From assembly GCA_010909165.1 (NCBI GenBank), contig MU008188.1, forward strand, positions 496,001-560,000: a stretch of 64,000 nt of DNA. The letters are read 5' to 3'. The translations under genes were made by a program, and so were the position numbers. Below are positions 34,258-45,690 of the stretch, piece by piece. The DNA is from Anthoceros angustus (lineage: Eukaryota; Streptophyta; Anthocerotopsida; Anthocerotales; Anthocerotaceae). A model generated the notes under the pieces. That model was not told the DNA's origin, ran no database searches, and saw nothing but the letters and a program-made list of their open reading frames with translations. Position 1 is the first letter of the stretch, and each line of letters starts with the position of its first letter.

Positions 34258-35260
34258 TCAATGGCCTTCCTGCATGGGGGTGTACTTGTAAACCTTGGCT
34301 GTCGCGATGATATGCTCGTAAATGGTATCCCGGTTAGGGTCTGTTACAACCACATCTACAACAGAGACCTGGTCCCCTCGTGTCAAAAATAAGTCATCCG
34401 TAAGAGAACCGCTATCGAGCAAAGGATATAGGCACTCCGTGAAAGGAAAGAATCCGCTCTCCTTGGCCATGGAGAACATGACATATCGGATATCGATATG
34501 TTACGATGTGCTGCCCACCAGTTGAGCAGTGATCTAGGTGGGTCCCAGAGTCGTCGAGGGGGGCCCCATAACTGCAAGTCGTGACAGAATAAGCGAGAAG
34601 CTAGACCGAGCCTAGGCGGAACCTCATCGCGGTAAAAAAGAAGCTGGTGCGATTCGGAAGGCCTCGATGCGAGTTTGGGCCAAAAGCTAGGAACCTGCTC
34701 CCTTCCCCGAGCAAGAGCAGAGGCAAGCTTGTGCGGGTTGGAAATGAAGGGAATTCTAGAATCAAAGCCTATTTCGCCTCCCATACTGCTTCTCTTGGAG
34801 CGAGGCTTGAACCCACATAGACCATCCACAAGAAACGAGGAGGAAGGAGGCATGACCTTCCTAGCCTGAGAGGATAAGAAGCCCCTAGCCAACCTTAAGG
34901 ACACAAAGCCCTCCAAGATGCCTCAATGCCCGAGACGAGGCTTTCCAAGATGTAGGAATCCCTCATCACGAAGCGAGAAGCCAAGATAGGGGCAGAGAGG
35001 GCCCAGCTTCCTAGAAAGGCTGCTGGCGTAGAGGCCTCCGTGGCCAATATTAATAAACTAATGCTCCCAAATTTGACCATTAGAGACGCTTGCTGCCATG
35101 CTAGATCCCCCGCAACACATTCCAAGGTACTTAGGCCGATGATGTCTCTCAACGCCTGCATGATTTGGTTATTGAAGTCCCTCAGGCTAAATAAATCAAC
35201 CGGAGAGGGAGGCACAGTTTGAATAAAATACCTCAATGAAGTAGAAAGAGAGGATACCAA
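34258..35260 (-). pseudogene. C-terminal part of a reverse-transcriptase element
   Basis: Three minus-strand frames follow on from each other: 35260-34895 (GDLAWQQASLMVKFGSISLL and AAFLGSWALSAPILASRF), 34916-34383, and 34479-34258 (RGDQVSVVDVVVTDPNRDT then a KYTPMQEGH end). The W-QASL-VKFG-I-L ... AFLGSW pattern is what follows the catalytic core in a group of plant/protist RT proteins (usual form WQQASLPVxxGGLGLR). The YxDD core is not in this interval. Frameshifts and stops show it is dead. Confidence 0.65.
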
Positions 35261-36999
35261 ACGCCATATAAGGGTCCCCTAATAAGAGAAAGGCCACCGA
35301 TGTGAGTCAAGTCTTCCTTCAAAGCTGCATCCACGTATTCATGTATAATTAAGCATATAGGAATACCTACATATTTCCTTCTTGATTAGGGTTCCACATA
35401 ATGATGAGATTGATTCCATATTTTGTTGCCTATGTGTTACAATGGCACATACTTAATAATCTCTTTTGAATTTATAAAAATCAATGTGGAGGAGAAGCAA
35501 TTAGAATTGAAGAAGAGTAGCTTTATGTTTCAAGAGGAGTTGGCAAAGAAAGTTCCAAACTTGCCAGCTATGAAACGCCTTGTAGGACGGCCAAGGAAGA
35601 CAATGGTGGGAGCATTAGTGCCTCAAAGCACAAATCACAATGGCCCTACTCTAGATTTTGTGGACATTATAGTCCGTGTTGAAGATGGAGATGTAGGGAG
35701 AACGAAAAGGAAGCGAAGGGGTACTTTTATTAATTCTTTTGCGGATAACCCATGGTCTCCAATCACTGTAGAAATATGAAGACCCACAAGATCAACATGC
35801 CAACTCTACAATACTTGAAGACAACACATATGAGAATAAGAGGAGAGAGTTAACACATGCATGGTTATTTAGAGATTCATTGTATGATTGCTTTTTTCCA
35901 AGTAGTGAGTTGAAACTACATTGCGAGCGTGGCTCCTATTGAATGAAAATATGATTTGCAAAAGATTTTCACCACTTAGCTAATAAAGAGGGCTACCCAA
36001 AACTTAAGAAGGAGATTTGAGATGTCTTATTGACTACAACGTCCGACTTTGTAGGGTTACAATTATGTGCGCCTATTGTCCAAGAAATCATTCTTAGTAT
36101 TTTTGAGGCAAGGACTCTATATCTGCAAATAATATCAACAATGTGGTGGGTTCAAGGTCAGTTTGCTATGAATAAGAGCATTCATGAAAAAAGAGTTTGG
36201 TTGGTCATTACGCATGGCAACAACTTCCAAGTTGTAACCCTTCAGATTGGGAGGCTCTTGGTACTATCATGACTTGACGAATTGCTTATGTAGTGAAGGC
36301 TTACACAATTTTGGAAGCATTACTGAACATTTTGAGCAAATAGATATCTATTTACTACTTATGAATGGACACTTGGGACGAAAAAAATAGCCAAAGATGT
36401 TAAGGTGTTAAGAATGGATGACAAAGGACAAATTATAGTTGTTGTAAATCATGCGCAGCCATTTCCATTACCATTTTCGTATAAGATCTCTCGCGCTTCC
36501 AAACTTACACTAGAGAGTCCCGCGCATCCAGGAAACTGAGACGAAAATAGTTATCTGAGAAGTACGTTCTCTTTACCTTTCCAGGTTATCAATTGTGAAA
36601 GGGAAGACTCAACGTTCACTTCTAAGGGTGAGAGGGGTTGTGAAAAAGGTTGAGTTCCCACATTTGTAATTATGTTAGATTGTGTGGAATAGTGTTTTCT
36701 TTAACCAGATCCAAGTGATACCATCAATTGGTAGTCGTTGTCGGGAAAAGCACGAATTACCCGAGCACTTCAAAGGATACAAGGTATTCAATAATCACAA
36801 TTTTTTTTAGCGTAAATTCCCCTTTCGTAAGTGGCAAAAACATTGTACATTAGTTGCCCGTGACAGGTAGCGGATAAAAGCGGGGGTTGCCTAGGGGTAA
36901 AAGAAAAACCAAACTGCCTACATGTCTACTACATGGGGCTGCATCTACAGCACTTAAAGCTCCCTCGCTACCTCGCGGTTTAAGGGCCAGGTCTGTCCA
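35261..36999. other. Unidentified region with two small plus-strand ORFs
   Basis: 35423-35779 encodes a Lys/Arg-rich 118-residue ORF with KRLVGRPRK (AT-hook-like) and RTKRKRRG. 36030-36272 encodes a separate ORF with LCAPIVQEIILSIFEARTLY. They are close together, on one strand and separated by stops, so may be parts of one decayed transposase-like gene. Nothing else recognised through 36999. Confidence 0.35.
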
Positions 37000-37439
37000 T
37001 TAGAGTTGAAACTCCTTTAGATAGTGCGTTTCACCAAGTGGCACTAGGCCAATCATGAATTTCTTGTTTGCTGCATGAAGGAAGCAATTGGCCCAAGTAG
37101 ATATAGCGCTAGTTCCCTCCTCGCAATGGATTTGGACCAAGAGATCAAAATCCACATTCAGAGAAGGACTGAGGCCTACCTCCAAGGCATAATCTCTAGA
37201 TTCACATAAACTCCTCTTTAGTGAGTCCAGCAACACCCAACTACCATATCCGTAAGAATGGGGTAGGTCTTGACCTATCATGGGTGGTGGCTTTCTTCTG
37301 GCAATGTGTTTCCACAATTCTGTAGAGGGCATTGGCAAACGCAATCCCCAAGATGACTTCGAATACGGGAGATGCAGCCTCTTTAGACTACGATATTTTG
37401 GGGGCGGAAGGTAGCTTTAGCGTAAACAATTGCGGGGTC

Positions 37440-37663
37440 TACTAGTCGTCCTTGGCTTAGGGCCCTTTAGTGGATTGTTCCTCACTGCCTGAGTTTAGAT
37501 GGGATTTCCCATCTCTGCATATTTATAAAGTCTCCATCCCTCTTAACTATAAATATGAATAAATAAATAAATAAATAAATAAATATGCAGAGATGGAAGT
37601 TCCATCTACACCAAGGCAATACAGAACAACCCACTAGAGGGCCCCGGACAAAGGGACTAGTCC
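37440..37663. repeat. ~80-bp imperfect inverted repeat (MITE-like)
   Basis: The left arm (37440-37523, with ACTAGTC, GGGCCCTTTAGTGG and CATCTCTGCATATTTAT) is the imperfect reverse complement of the right arm (37582-37663, with ATGCAGAGATGG, CCACTAGAGGGCCC and GACTAGTC). The arms flank an (AAATA/AAAT)n tract. A relative of the left arm and its outer flank occurs alone at 43555-43695, so the motif is dispersed. Confidence 0.8.
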
Positions 37664-37671
37664 CGCTATTG

Positions 37672-37736
<65 letters not shown>
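37672..37736. repeat. (TC)n(AT)n microsatellite
   Basis: About 13 TC units followed by about 19 AT units, next to the inverted repeat at 37440-37663. Confidence 0.97.
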
Positions 37737-37738
<2 letters not shown>

Positions 37739-38005
37739 AAGTACCTAATTTTATAAATTATTTTACTTTGCCTAATGCCTACCCCAAAAACAATACTCCG
37801 TTAGGCAATAGGGTGCCTAATAGTGATATCAACTACGGTAAATAATAAATAACATAAAAACGGAGAACCGGTCTCCTTTACGTTTTAGGACTCCATTTCA
37901 CCCATCCAAGTTTTTTTTTTAATTTATATATTCTGAAAATAAATCAGAAGAACGGGGGAAGAAATCTTTTAGCAAGGTTTCTGATTCCCCTATGTTTTCA
38001 CATTG

Positions 38006-38110
38006 TAGCATCGTAGGAGAGAGAGGCCGTACTCCCCAAGTAGCATCGTAGGAGAGGGAGGCCGTACTCCCCAAGTAGCATCGTAGGAGAGGGAGGCCGT
38101 ACTCCCCAAG
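38006..38110. repeat. Three 35-bp direct repeats
   Basis: TAGCATCGTAGGAGAG..GGCCGTACTCCCCAAG three times without spacers (38006, 38041, 38076), differing at one base. It is followed at about 38196-38310 by two copies of a 51-bp unit containing CCATTTGACCGAGCTTAGTG. Confidence 0.96.
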
Positions 38111-38809
38111 CTCGTGCCTAGGTACCATCGCAGGTTCTGTGGGACTTGGGAAGAACTCCCTCACCAGCTAAAACTCCCCACGGATCCAAGTTGACACATT
38201 TTCTGGACTCCGGTGTATCATCCATTTGACCGAGCTTAGTGTTAGGCACATTTTTTAACTCCGGTGTATCATCCATTTGACCGAGCTTAGTGTTAGGCAC
38301 ATTTTTTAACAGCCATTTCCTGGGCTCGGTGTGCAGAGTGCACTCACAACGGCGGCTATACGTGTGACTTGCCCTCCGCACCAATCACAGGGCGGCACGC
38401 ATGTATTGTCATGCTGATGGCATACATTATCATGCTGATAACTTACAGTGTGTCCAGATATTTGCTTTTATAATATTGGTGAATTTGGTGTGTAATTCTC
38501 CATTCACCTCGATCGCAATTCGCAACCTAGCGATACTGGGCTTAGTTTCGGCCAAGTCCAAAAGTAGGTTCAACGTGCTTGAGAAACGGACTACAGGTGG
38601 CGGTATACGGGTGGCCAACGAGTCCCGCAGTTCTGGCGTGGTTGGGGTCCGGTGGGGTTGCGTAATCCCTCTCGACGGGCCTTTGGCAACGCGTGAGCTC
38701 AACACTGTTTCCTCGCGGACTTTCCATCTTTCTGCCGATCGCCCGCCCATCATAGCAGGAGCGTGCTGCGTGTTCAAGACGTTGCGGGTGTTTGTCTGAG
38801 GGGATTCCG

Positions 38810-39883
38810 ATGAATTATGCACGTTACTCGGTTCGTGGGGATGACTTTGAAGTGTATGCCAAGTACTTACCTATTGCTCCGGTTGGTACTGGGGCCTACG
38901 GTGATGTATGCTCCTTCACAGACACTGAGACTGGGGAAAAGGTGGCTATAAAGAAGATAGCGAGGGCGTTCCAGGACAATCTCACTGCGCGACGCACGCT
39001 CCGGGAGATCATGCTGCTGCGCCACACTGATCACGATAATGTTATCCCCATTCGTGATATTATTGTTCCAGCTGCAAGGGAAAACTTTCACGATGCTTAC
39101 ATCGTCTACGAGCTCATGGACACTGATCTCTATCAGATCATTCAGTCCTCGAAGCTGGATGAGGATTATTGCCAGTTTTTCCTGTATCAGCTTCTCCGGG
39201 GCCTGAAGTACATACACTCTGCCAACATTCTTCATCGAGATCTGAAGCCCAGCAATATACTCATTAACTGCAATGACTGTCTACTAAAAATCTGTGATTT
39301 TGGTCTGGCCCGCACTTCCTCGGAGGATGAAAACCTTACCGAGTATGTGGTCACAAGGCCATACAGGGCCCCGGAGCTTCTACTGGGCAGTACAATGTAT
39401 ACTGCCGCTGTGGATATGTGGTCAGTTGGCTGCATCTTTGTGGAGATGCTCACTGGTGAACCTTTGTTCCCTACACGGTCGAGGCAAGAGCATCCAGTGA
39501 ATCATCTGAAGCTTATTACTGAACTTTTAGGGTCACCAGATGACACAGATTTAGCTTTTCTTACTCATGAAGAATCACGGAGAAGGATACACAGTGCATT
39601 GACAGGGCAGGAGCGAAAGCCACTTGCGGCAAGATATCCATATTCAACGTCCCAAGCCTGGGATCTGGCTGAAAAGTTGCTCTGCTTTGATCCAGCCAAA
39701 CGTGTTACAGCTGAGGAAGCACTGGGGCATAGCTACCTTGCATCACTGCATGATGTGACTGATGAACCAGTCTGTCGTACTGTCTTTGACTTTGATGTCT
39801 ACCATCCAAGTCTCACAGAAGAACATGTTAAGCAGTTAATCTGGAAAGAGGCAGCTGTCTTAAACCCCCACATGCGGTTCTAA
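38810..39883 (+). CDS. Mitogen-activated protein kinase (TEY type), intronless
   Basis: A complete 357-residue MAP kinase in one uninterrupted exon. Motifs: Gly-loop VGTGAYGDV (25-33), catalytic Lys48 in VAIKK, Glu66 in [12 protein letters not shown] (142-149), DFG (163-165), activation-loop TEY (177-179), then [10 protein letters not shown], and the CMGC insert. The near-invariant TRWYRAPE Trp is Pro here (residue 184, codon 39359-39361). The protein ends soon after the kinase core, as in plant group A/B MAPKs. MAPKs sit at the base of stress and developmental phosphorelays, activated by MAPKKs at the TEY. Plant MAPK genes normally have several introns, so this is probably a retrocopy with an open frame. 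I chose ATG 38810; the frame is open upstream only through a TTG codon. Confidence 0.95.
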   Translation: MNYARYSVRGDDFEVYAKYLPIAPVGTGAYGDVCSFTDTETGEKVAIKKIARAFQDNLTARRTLREIMLLRHTDHDNVIPIRDIIVPAARENFHDAYIVYELMDTDLYQIIQSSKLDEDYCQFFLYQLLRGLKYIHSANILHRDLKPSNILINCNDCLLKICDFGLARTSSEDENLTEYVVTRPYRAPELLLGSTMYTAAVDMWSVGCIFVEMLTGEPLFPTRSRQEHPVNHLKLITELLGSPDDTDLAFLTHEESRRRIHSALTGQERKPLAARYPYSTSQAWDLAEKLLCFDPAKRVTAEEALGHSYLASLHDVTDEPVCRTVFDFDVYHPSLTEEHVKQLIWKEAAVLNPHMRF

Positions 39884-40618
39884 TCCCTTTGAACTATGAC
39901 TGGCTAGGGCGCCATGGTGTAAAGAGGTGAAGATTTCACCCTTTCCTTTCAGGTTGCTGTCCTGCGGGTATGATGGCACAACAGCCAGCAGATTCATGAG
40001 CGTCCTTGACTGCCTTCGCCGACATTTGTGAGGTTTGCAAGCAGTGACCTTTCATCAGGCTACCAAAGTTGGAGCTTGCCTATTATTTATACTTGGGGAG
40101 CCCACATACATCACAAGTGGCTGTGGAAAGCCTGTAGGTTGACATGTCTAGTGTGGTTCATCTGCATCTTTGGAGTTTGGGACGGTCTATGCCGTAGAGC
40201 TGCTACCAACATTCATGCTATGTGGGCTGATATCTAACTCTGGTATACAACAGTACAAGTTAAGTGATCAATTGGTGCTGGTTTCGATAATTGAGCCCTT
40301 TTTCTTTGTACCAGCTGCTTGTACATGATGGTTTCCATGTAGGTTTTCAGATGAATCAAGGGTTGATGATCAGAGTCCATTAGATGTACTAACATTGATA
40401 TCACCCGCTTCGGCATCTAGGTAGTGCTATAATTGTGCAATTTAATTTGAGCTGGGTAAGAAATTTATGGCCACCTTGCAAGCCCGACCCTGGAGATTGA
40501 AAATCATGGTCTGGATAGATGGTGAATGACACAGCAGGAGGAGTCTCGAACCCAAGCGTGCGTGAGTACATGGTATGCGGAGGAGCTGCTCAGTAGAGTT
40601 ATTCTCTAGAGGCTGCTG
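39884..40618. other. 3' flank of the MAPK gene
   Basis: No coding signal. No obvious poly(A) tract directly after the stop that would prove retroposition. Ends where homology to HMA1 introns begins. Confidence 0.5.
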
Positions 40619-43200
40619 AGAAACAGGGTGGGTTCTCAGTGGGTTCCATGCTTTTCTTGAGAACCAGAGTTAGAGCCTCGACAATACTTAGAGTGAAGCG
40701 TTCTATCAGAGATCTATGGACACCTCAGTTTTTTGCAGAGTTGTTGTTTAAGCATTTCTGAAACCGTCTCTCTTTTGTTTAAATCACGCCCACCTTCGCC
40801 TCTTTTCTTTTCATTGAAAACATCTTTCGTAAAGGAGAAAGTTTACTTCCTTTCCCTCTTCGCCGACGACGTTAAGTGTGACAGGCAATGGCAAGCCAGT
40901 CCTTTGAGCACTGGTGGCCTGCTTTCCAATGACTTGTCTTTTGGATCTTCATTGTCACACAGGTGTCAGTGGCATTGGACTTGACAATGGCCATTCCTGG
41001 TGGAACAAATGACATTCATGTTCTCTTGGCACTCGTGTTGCCTTTGTAGTTGTGGGGAACATCTGGGAGGATGGCTTGCTTTCGACAACGTTCACCCTGT
41101 CCCATCGGGTATTTCGCAAAACATGTTGCATGTCGCTGTTCTGTTCGTATGGGTCTGAGTCTGGGTTGAGGCACATTAAGAACCTATGTTGCGTCATGAT
41201 TGGCATTCATGCAGCAAAACACAGAAGCTTCTTCCTTGGGTTACGGAATCGTAAGATCTCAAAGATTTTGTGCCATGTTGCTACTTCACCGTGATAGGGT
41301 CATACATTTCAGTTTAGATTTTTGTTAAGTCCTTTCAAGAGATTTCTTGTATGCTGTTTGAACCTCTTAAGTTTGAACCTGCAGTGGAAGAATGCTTTTC
41401 CAGGTGAGCATCAGGTGATGTGAACGCATTAAGGGACAGCAATTCAGAGTCTGCTGTTGTCCTGGACGACTTTGATAACTTAGCTTGGACGGCTTTATCC
41501 ACGGCAGCTTACAATTCTCTTGCCAGTTACACAGGTGGAGGCTTGCTCGTAGCTCCTGGTGAAGGCGGGTGAGGTATGCACACTCCAGTGTCATATGGGA
41601 TTGCTTCCACCGTTGATATGGCTGTACTCCGTGGAAATACTTCTGGGCCAAGTTAAATTGTTCATGCTCAAAATGGCAATTTGAGATGTGGAAGTAAACC
41701 CAAACGTGAACACTTTTGTGGTTCAGACCTGCAGAAATGCAAGGCGCTTGTTCAATGGGTCCTTTGCTTTTCTTGAGAACCAGAGTTAGAGCCTCAACAG
41801 TACTCAGAGTGAAGCATCTTATCAGAGATCTATGGACTCCGTCAGTTTTTTGCAGAGTTGTTTGTTTCAGCATGTTTATGTTCTGCTCTTTGGTCTCGGA
41901 CAGTTCCTGTATCGAGGAGGTAGCTCTGGGGCATTCCATGATCATGGTAGAACATCTTACTGGTAAAGTGTCCCCTCTGGAGACGAAAATAGGTGATTTC
42001 GTTCCTGAAGGAGCCAGAAACCGTGGAGGACATGATGGTGGTGAAGGTTAGCTCTTCTGTTGACATCAACTATGCCAAGCACATTGTGACCTTCGCTGCT
42101 GAACAACACCATTAGAGAACGCGATTAATTTTCTTGTCTGGGCTAACTGGCTACCAAATCGTGGAATGTTTCATCTGGGTTAGCTCATTTGTACCGAGTC
42201 AAAAACGTCATCAGATTCCTCAGTCCATAGATCTCTGAATGCATTTTGACCAGTTGAGTTATCTTTTTCCACTTTTGTGATATGGCTAGGTGATTGACTT
42301 AGATGCTCAGTGCCTTGCTATGACTGTGGATTCATGCCTGCTGCCTTTATCTTCTAGTTGAGACTCGTGAATGTGTTTTCTGTTCAAGCCGATCTTTGAT
42401 TTTTGATAGTCAGGTGATGGAGCTTTGTAAAGAGCTTATCTGGCATCCTTGGAATCCGTTGGATCGTCATGTGACTTTGATACAAGCTCTCGATGGCTGG
42501 AGGATTCACTGGAAGAATCACCTTTCAGCAGCGAACTGGTGCGGGCAGCTCTCTTTGTTTACAGCAAGGTCTTGGCCTTATTAAGAAGTGGATTTTCAGT
42601 TGCTTTCATCTGTTCTGTGCACATTATTAACACGTTCCTTACTGTGAGATGCAGATCACCATCTTTCACTTGGAGGACAAATTGCGGGCACACAGTGGTG
42701 ATGTGATCTCATCCTTAAGAATCCATGAGGGCCTGAGGATGATGATGTTGATGGGGGATCATTTGGCTCGTGCTCAAGGGGTTGCTAGAGCAGTTGGTAT
42801 TGATGAGCCTACTCAGGTCTAAAGCCTGAAGAAAAGCTGCGAAAGCAAGAAGCTTCTCTGGTATGGTACGAGAGCCTTGGGTAGCCGCTGTGCACATTTG
42901 CATCTGTTGATGTTGAGTATTATGCAAACACTGAACGCAAAAACTTTTAAGGTTTTTAATGGAAGGAGGGTTTTGATGCTCCCCCGATGACTTTAGTGGC
43001 CTGCTATCTAACATCCATAGGTTACATTCTAGTGGTGTGTGCCATTTCGAAGTCACAAGATGATCTTGATAACTTTGCTGGTCTGGGTGGGCCGCTGCTA
43101 GAGAGAGCATAAGTAAAGCATGATTTGGTTCTTAAAGAACGTGGGTATGGTTTCTGAATGTGCGGAGTTTTATCAGAAATATTTGGTGCTGGACGTAAGT
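40619..43200 (+). pseudogene. Non-processed pseudogene of the HMA1 gene at 11-16 kb
   Basis: Introns and exons of the intact gene are present in order but broken. Intron-1 sequence lies at ~40780, exon 2 at 40963-41115 with an internal deletion and frameshift, and exon 3 at 41386-41575 with CGA changed to a TGA stop at 41405. Exon 4 is at 41898-42048, and the first ~19 bp of exon 5 at ~42150 are fused directly to intron 8. Exon 9 is at ~42412-42570 with a TAA at 42428, exon 10 at 42655-42860 with TGD changed to MGD, then 3' flank to 43190. Exon 1, most of exon 5, exons 6-8 and exons 11-13 are missing. A piece of intron 3 appears twice (40619 and 41746), showing rearrangement. Retained introns mean DNA-level duplication, not retroposition. 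Confidence 0.94.
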
Positions 43201-43835
43201 CGTGTCTAAGTTTACGACGAAGGTAACAATGCAAACCTAAATCTCAAGTATGTTCCGAAGCAGATACCGTGGGGGCCTACACTTTTCGGGGTAAATTAAA
43301 TTATTTTTATTTTTGCAGAATTTTTAATTTTCATTAATATCTATTAAAAAGTAAAAAGTTATTTCATATTATTTCGAGAATTAAGTATGACAAGCTATTC
43401 TAATGCAAGTGATCCTCAGCGCTTGTATTACATTAAAAACAGAATTTTCCCTAAGTTGAGTAAAAGTTACGCTTAAACTTAAGAGCGCAACAAGCGTAGG
43501 AGACGTGGCATGATCAGTACCAACTGTAGGTAGGTCTTTCCTCATCTCGGACCATGACATAATCGGGGCGGTAGGTAGCTTCGGGGTTAGTATTTGTGGG
43601 AGCTAGGCTAGCCCCTTGGTTCTCGGCCCTTAAGTGGGTTGTCCCCCCTCGGTTTCGGATAGATGAGTTTTCCCATCTCTTCTTTTTCATAAAGTCTCCA
43701 TTGTATGACTTAAACTTAGGACCTATGTCTAGGAGTTTGCGTAATATGTGTTAACCTCCCATGACACGTGTTATATACCTTAGCTGGGTTTCTTGGTGCA
43801 ATATATAAAATGACTTCAACGACTGAAACCTCGGT
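43201..43835. other. No gene; relative of the 37.4-kb inverted repeat arm
   Basis: 43555-43695 resembles 37395-37540 (GGGCGG-AGGTAGCTT, GGCCCTT-AGTGG-TTGT, CCCATCTCT, CATAAAGTCTCCAT). The rest is AT-rich and non-coding. Confidence 0.6.
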
Positions 43836-44012
43836 GTAGAATGCTCGCACATAGAGTATAAGATAAGTAGAGTATAAGATAAGTAGGCCCATCACGAGGT
43901 AGAAATGCCAGCATTACACGGGAGGAGAGGAATGGTAGGTAGAATGCTCGCACATAGAATATAAGATAAGTGGGCCCATCACGAGGTAGAAATGCAGGCA
44001 TTAGACGGGGCG
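43836..44012. repeat. 103-bp tandem duplication
   Basis: GTAGAATGCTCGCACATAGA starts at 43836 and 43939, followed in both by ATAAGATAAG, GGCCCATCACGAGGTAGAAATG and GCATTA. The first unit has an extra 16-bp internal repeat of AGAGTATAAGATAAGT. Confidence 0.9.
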
Positions 44013-44396
44013 GGTCATAGTCTTGCCTCGCGTATTCGTCACCTTCCTCCAGAAAGCACAGGCTTGCTTCTCCTCCTCTTGTTCGCGAAATTCCAACTCG
44101 CCCTTCCTCCACGCTTGCAGCCCCACAATTCCGAGCTCCGAGAGTGGCTTGCGCTCATATGTCGCACTCTCCTTGCACTCGCAACCGCTAGTGCCGCCAA
44201 CTTACTTCCCAAGGTGCTTCAAACCCTGGCTAACCAAGGGTTTATCAGGTACATGCAAATCTTAACTTGGATTTCTTCAGTTCTGCCCCACCGCGATGCT
44301 CGCCACGTGGCCTCATCGACGATGCCATTGTTCAAACTTGATTTCGTATATCCGGATCCCCATGATGCATATGTAGCCTTCCTGCATGAGCATTAA
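43992..44396 (+). other. Hypothetical 134-codon ORF
   Basis: Open frame starting at an ATG inside the tandem duplication. Contains a Leu-rich hydrophobic stretch (STGLLLLLLFAKFQLALPP) and ends VAFLHEH. No homologue recognised. May be a chance ORF. Confidence 0.25.
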
Positions 44397-44559
44397 TTTC
44401 GAGGTCCAAGGAAGTTGCCTTCCTTCCTTCTCGAAATGCTTTTTCCACCTTTTCATAGCTATATTTTTGCCTGACCGAAGACTTGGTCTTCCGACTGGTC
44501 TTCCGAAGACAAGTCTTTTGTCTAACTTTGGGGGTCTAGTTAGGTGGTAGACTGCCTAT

Positions 44560-44978
44560 CTATGCAATACCTTTGTTTACACATCTGTCCCTACATTCTA
44601 TCACTCCCTCGCTAGATCCTAAGTGACTAAACTTTCTCGTTCCACAGGTAGCATATAGTAGGTAAATGGGGGAAAATCCTATTGTCAAATTGGTCGCCTT
44701 GTTACAGGCAAATTCCACGCAATGCAAACAACTTTCCCAAGAATCCTGCGGGTGGGCTGCATATGCGCATAGGGCTGTCTCAATACTTTGGTTCATACGT
44801 TCTGCGAGACCATTTGTTTGGGGGTGGTAAGTAGAGGAAATGGAGATGGTAGTGCCAAGCATGTGATGAAGATCTGTCCAAAAATGGCTGAGGAGCCTGG
44901 GGGCATGCGATCCGATACAATAACTCTAGGCAGGCTATGGAGGAAGTAGACATGCCACATATACAGGTAGTCGATCAT
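44560..44978 (-). pseudogene. Ty3-type integrase core remnant
   Basis: The minus strand reads FLHSLPRVIVSDR, a frameshift, then MLGTTISISSTYHPQTNGLA, ERMNQSIE, and VEFACNKATNLTIGFSPIYL. These are the second catalytic Asp (VSDR) and the YHPQTNGLAERMNQSIE stretch with the catalytic Glu of a retrotransposon integrase. A frameshift between VSDR and MLGT makes it non-functional. No LTR seen. Confidence 0.92.
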
Positions 44979-45690
44979 GCAACACCTGAAGGACCTAATC
45001 TATTTGACTGTTCTCCGAATGCTCCAGTTGATCTCCTGCTAACCCCATCCTGGAATGAAGGATTCCAGAGTCGGGGGTGGACCTAGCACCCTGCCGCTTG
45101 AGGAAGTTGCCCCGTCGGGCCCTCGCAGGCTGTGCCTCGGCCCTGGCTTGCATGATATATTGCGTCCTTACTCAGTGCCCCAAGCAACTCCTTTTGAAAT
45201 CAGTCTCTTCTAGACACATACTTGGATAGCATGCGTTCCCTTTATTCAAAGAACATACCACTGCAGGCGCTTCCCAGGTGCCAAAACACGCAAATTCTTG
45301 AGCAACCGTCCACGGGTGATCAAGGGCAGCAACTTTTAAAAACAGAGTCTCGTTCATTAGGCCTTTCCAGAAAAACTGGGTTGCACCAACCACCACTCTT
45401 ACACAATCCAATAGTTGGACTGGAGTTTGTTGCCCCTGTTTGCTCTACTATTATAATCTCCCAGTAAGAGTAGAGGTTTGTTCCTATGGCTGGCTCTAAT
45501 GCATACTACCTACTCAACACTTGGGGGTCTCTGAACCAATATATTATAAACCAACTGTCCTCATCCACATTCTTCCACATTTGTATCAAAGATTTGAAAT
45601 CCAACCACATGAGTCAACTTCCAGCTTGATACTCAAAGCAAACTTGAAATTAAACCTTTCTATTTAAAAAACTTATTGTCCAATTCATTG
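44979..45690. other. Probable retroelement-derived flank
   Basis: Upstream (minus-strand sense) of the integrase piece. An ORF at 45172-45411 ends with LEETDFKRSCLGH but I cannot assign it. No host gene seen. Confidence 0.35.

Noticed and set aside
36880-37000. tRNA-like sequence
   Set aside because: A few GC-rich short stems are suggestive, but there is no T-loop GGTTCGAATC-type motif or consistent cloverleaf. No tRNA or rRNA gene was recognised anywhere in the window.
38006-38110. CRISPR-like array of three 35-bp repeats
   Set aside because: Repeats are contiguous with no spacers, the genome is eukaryotic and no cas-like gene is near. It is a simple tandem repeat.
38867-39453. Minus-strand ORFs across the MAPK gene
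   Set aside because: Antisense shadows of the kinase coding sequence.
40619-43200. A second functional HMA gene
   Set aside because: Stops in exons 3 and 9, a frameshift in exon 2 and loss of exons 1, 6-8 and 11-13 exclude it.
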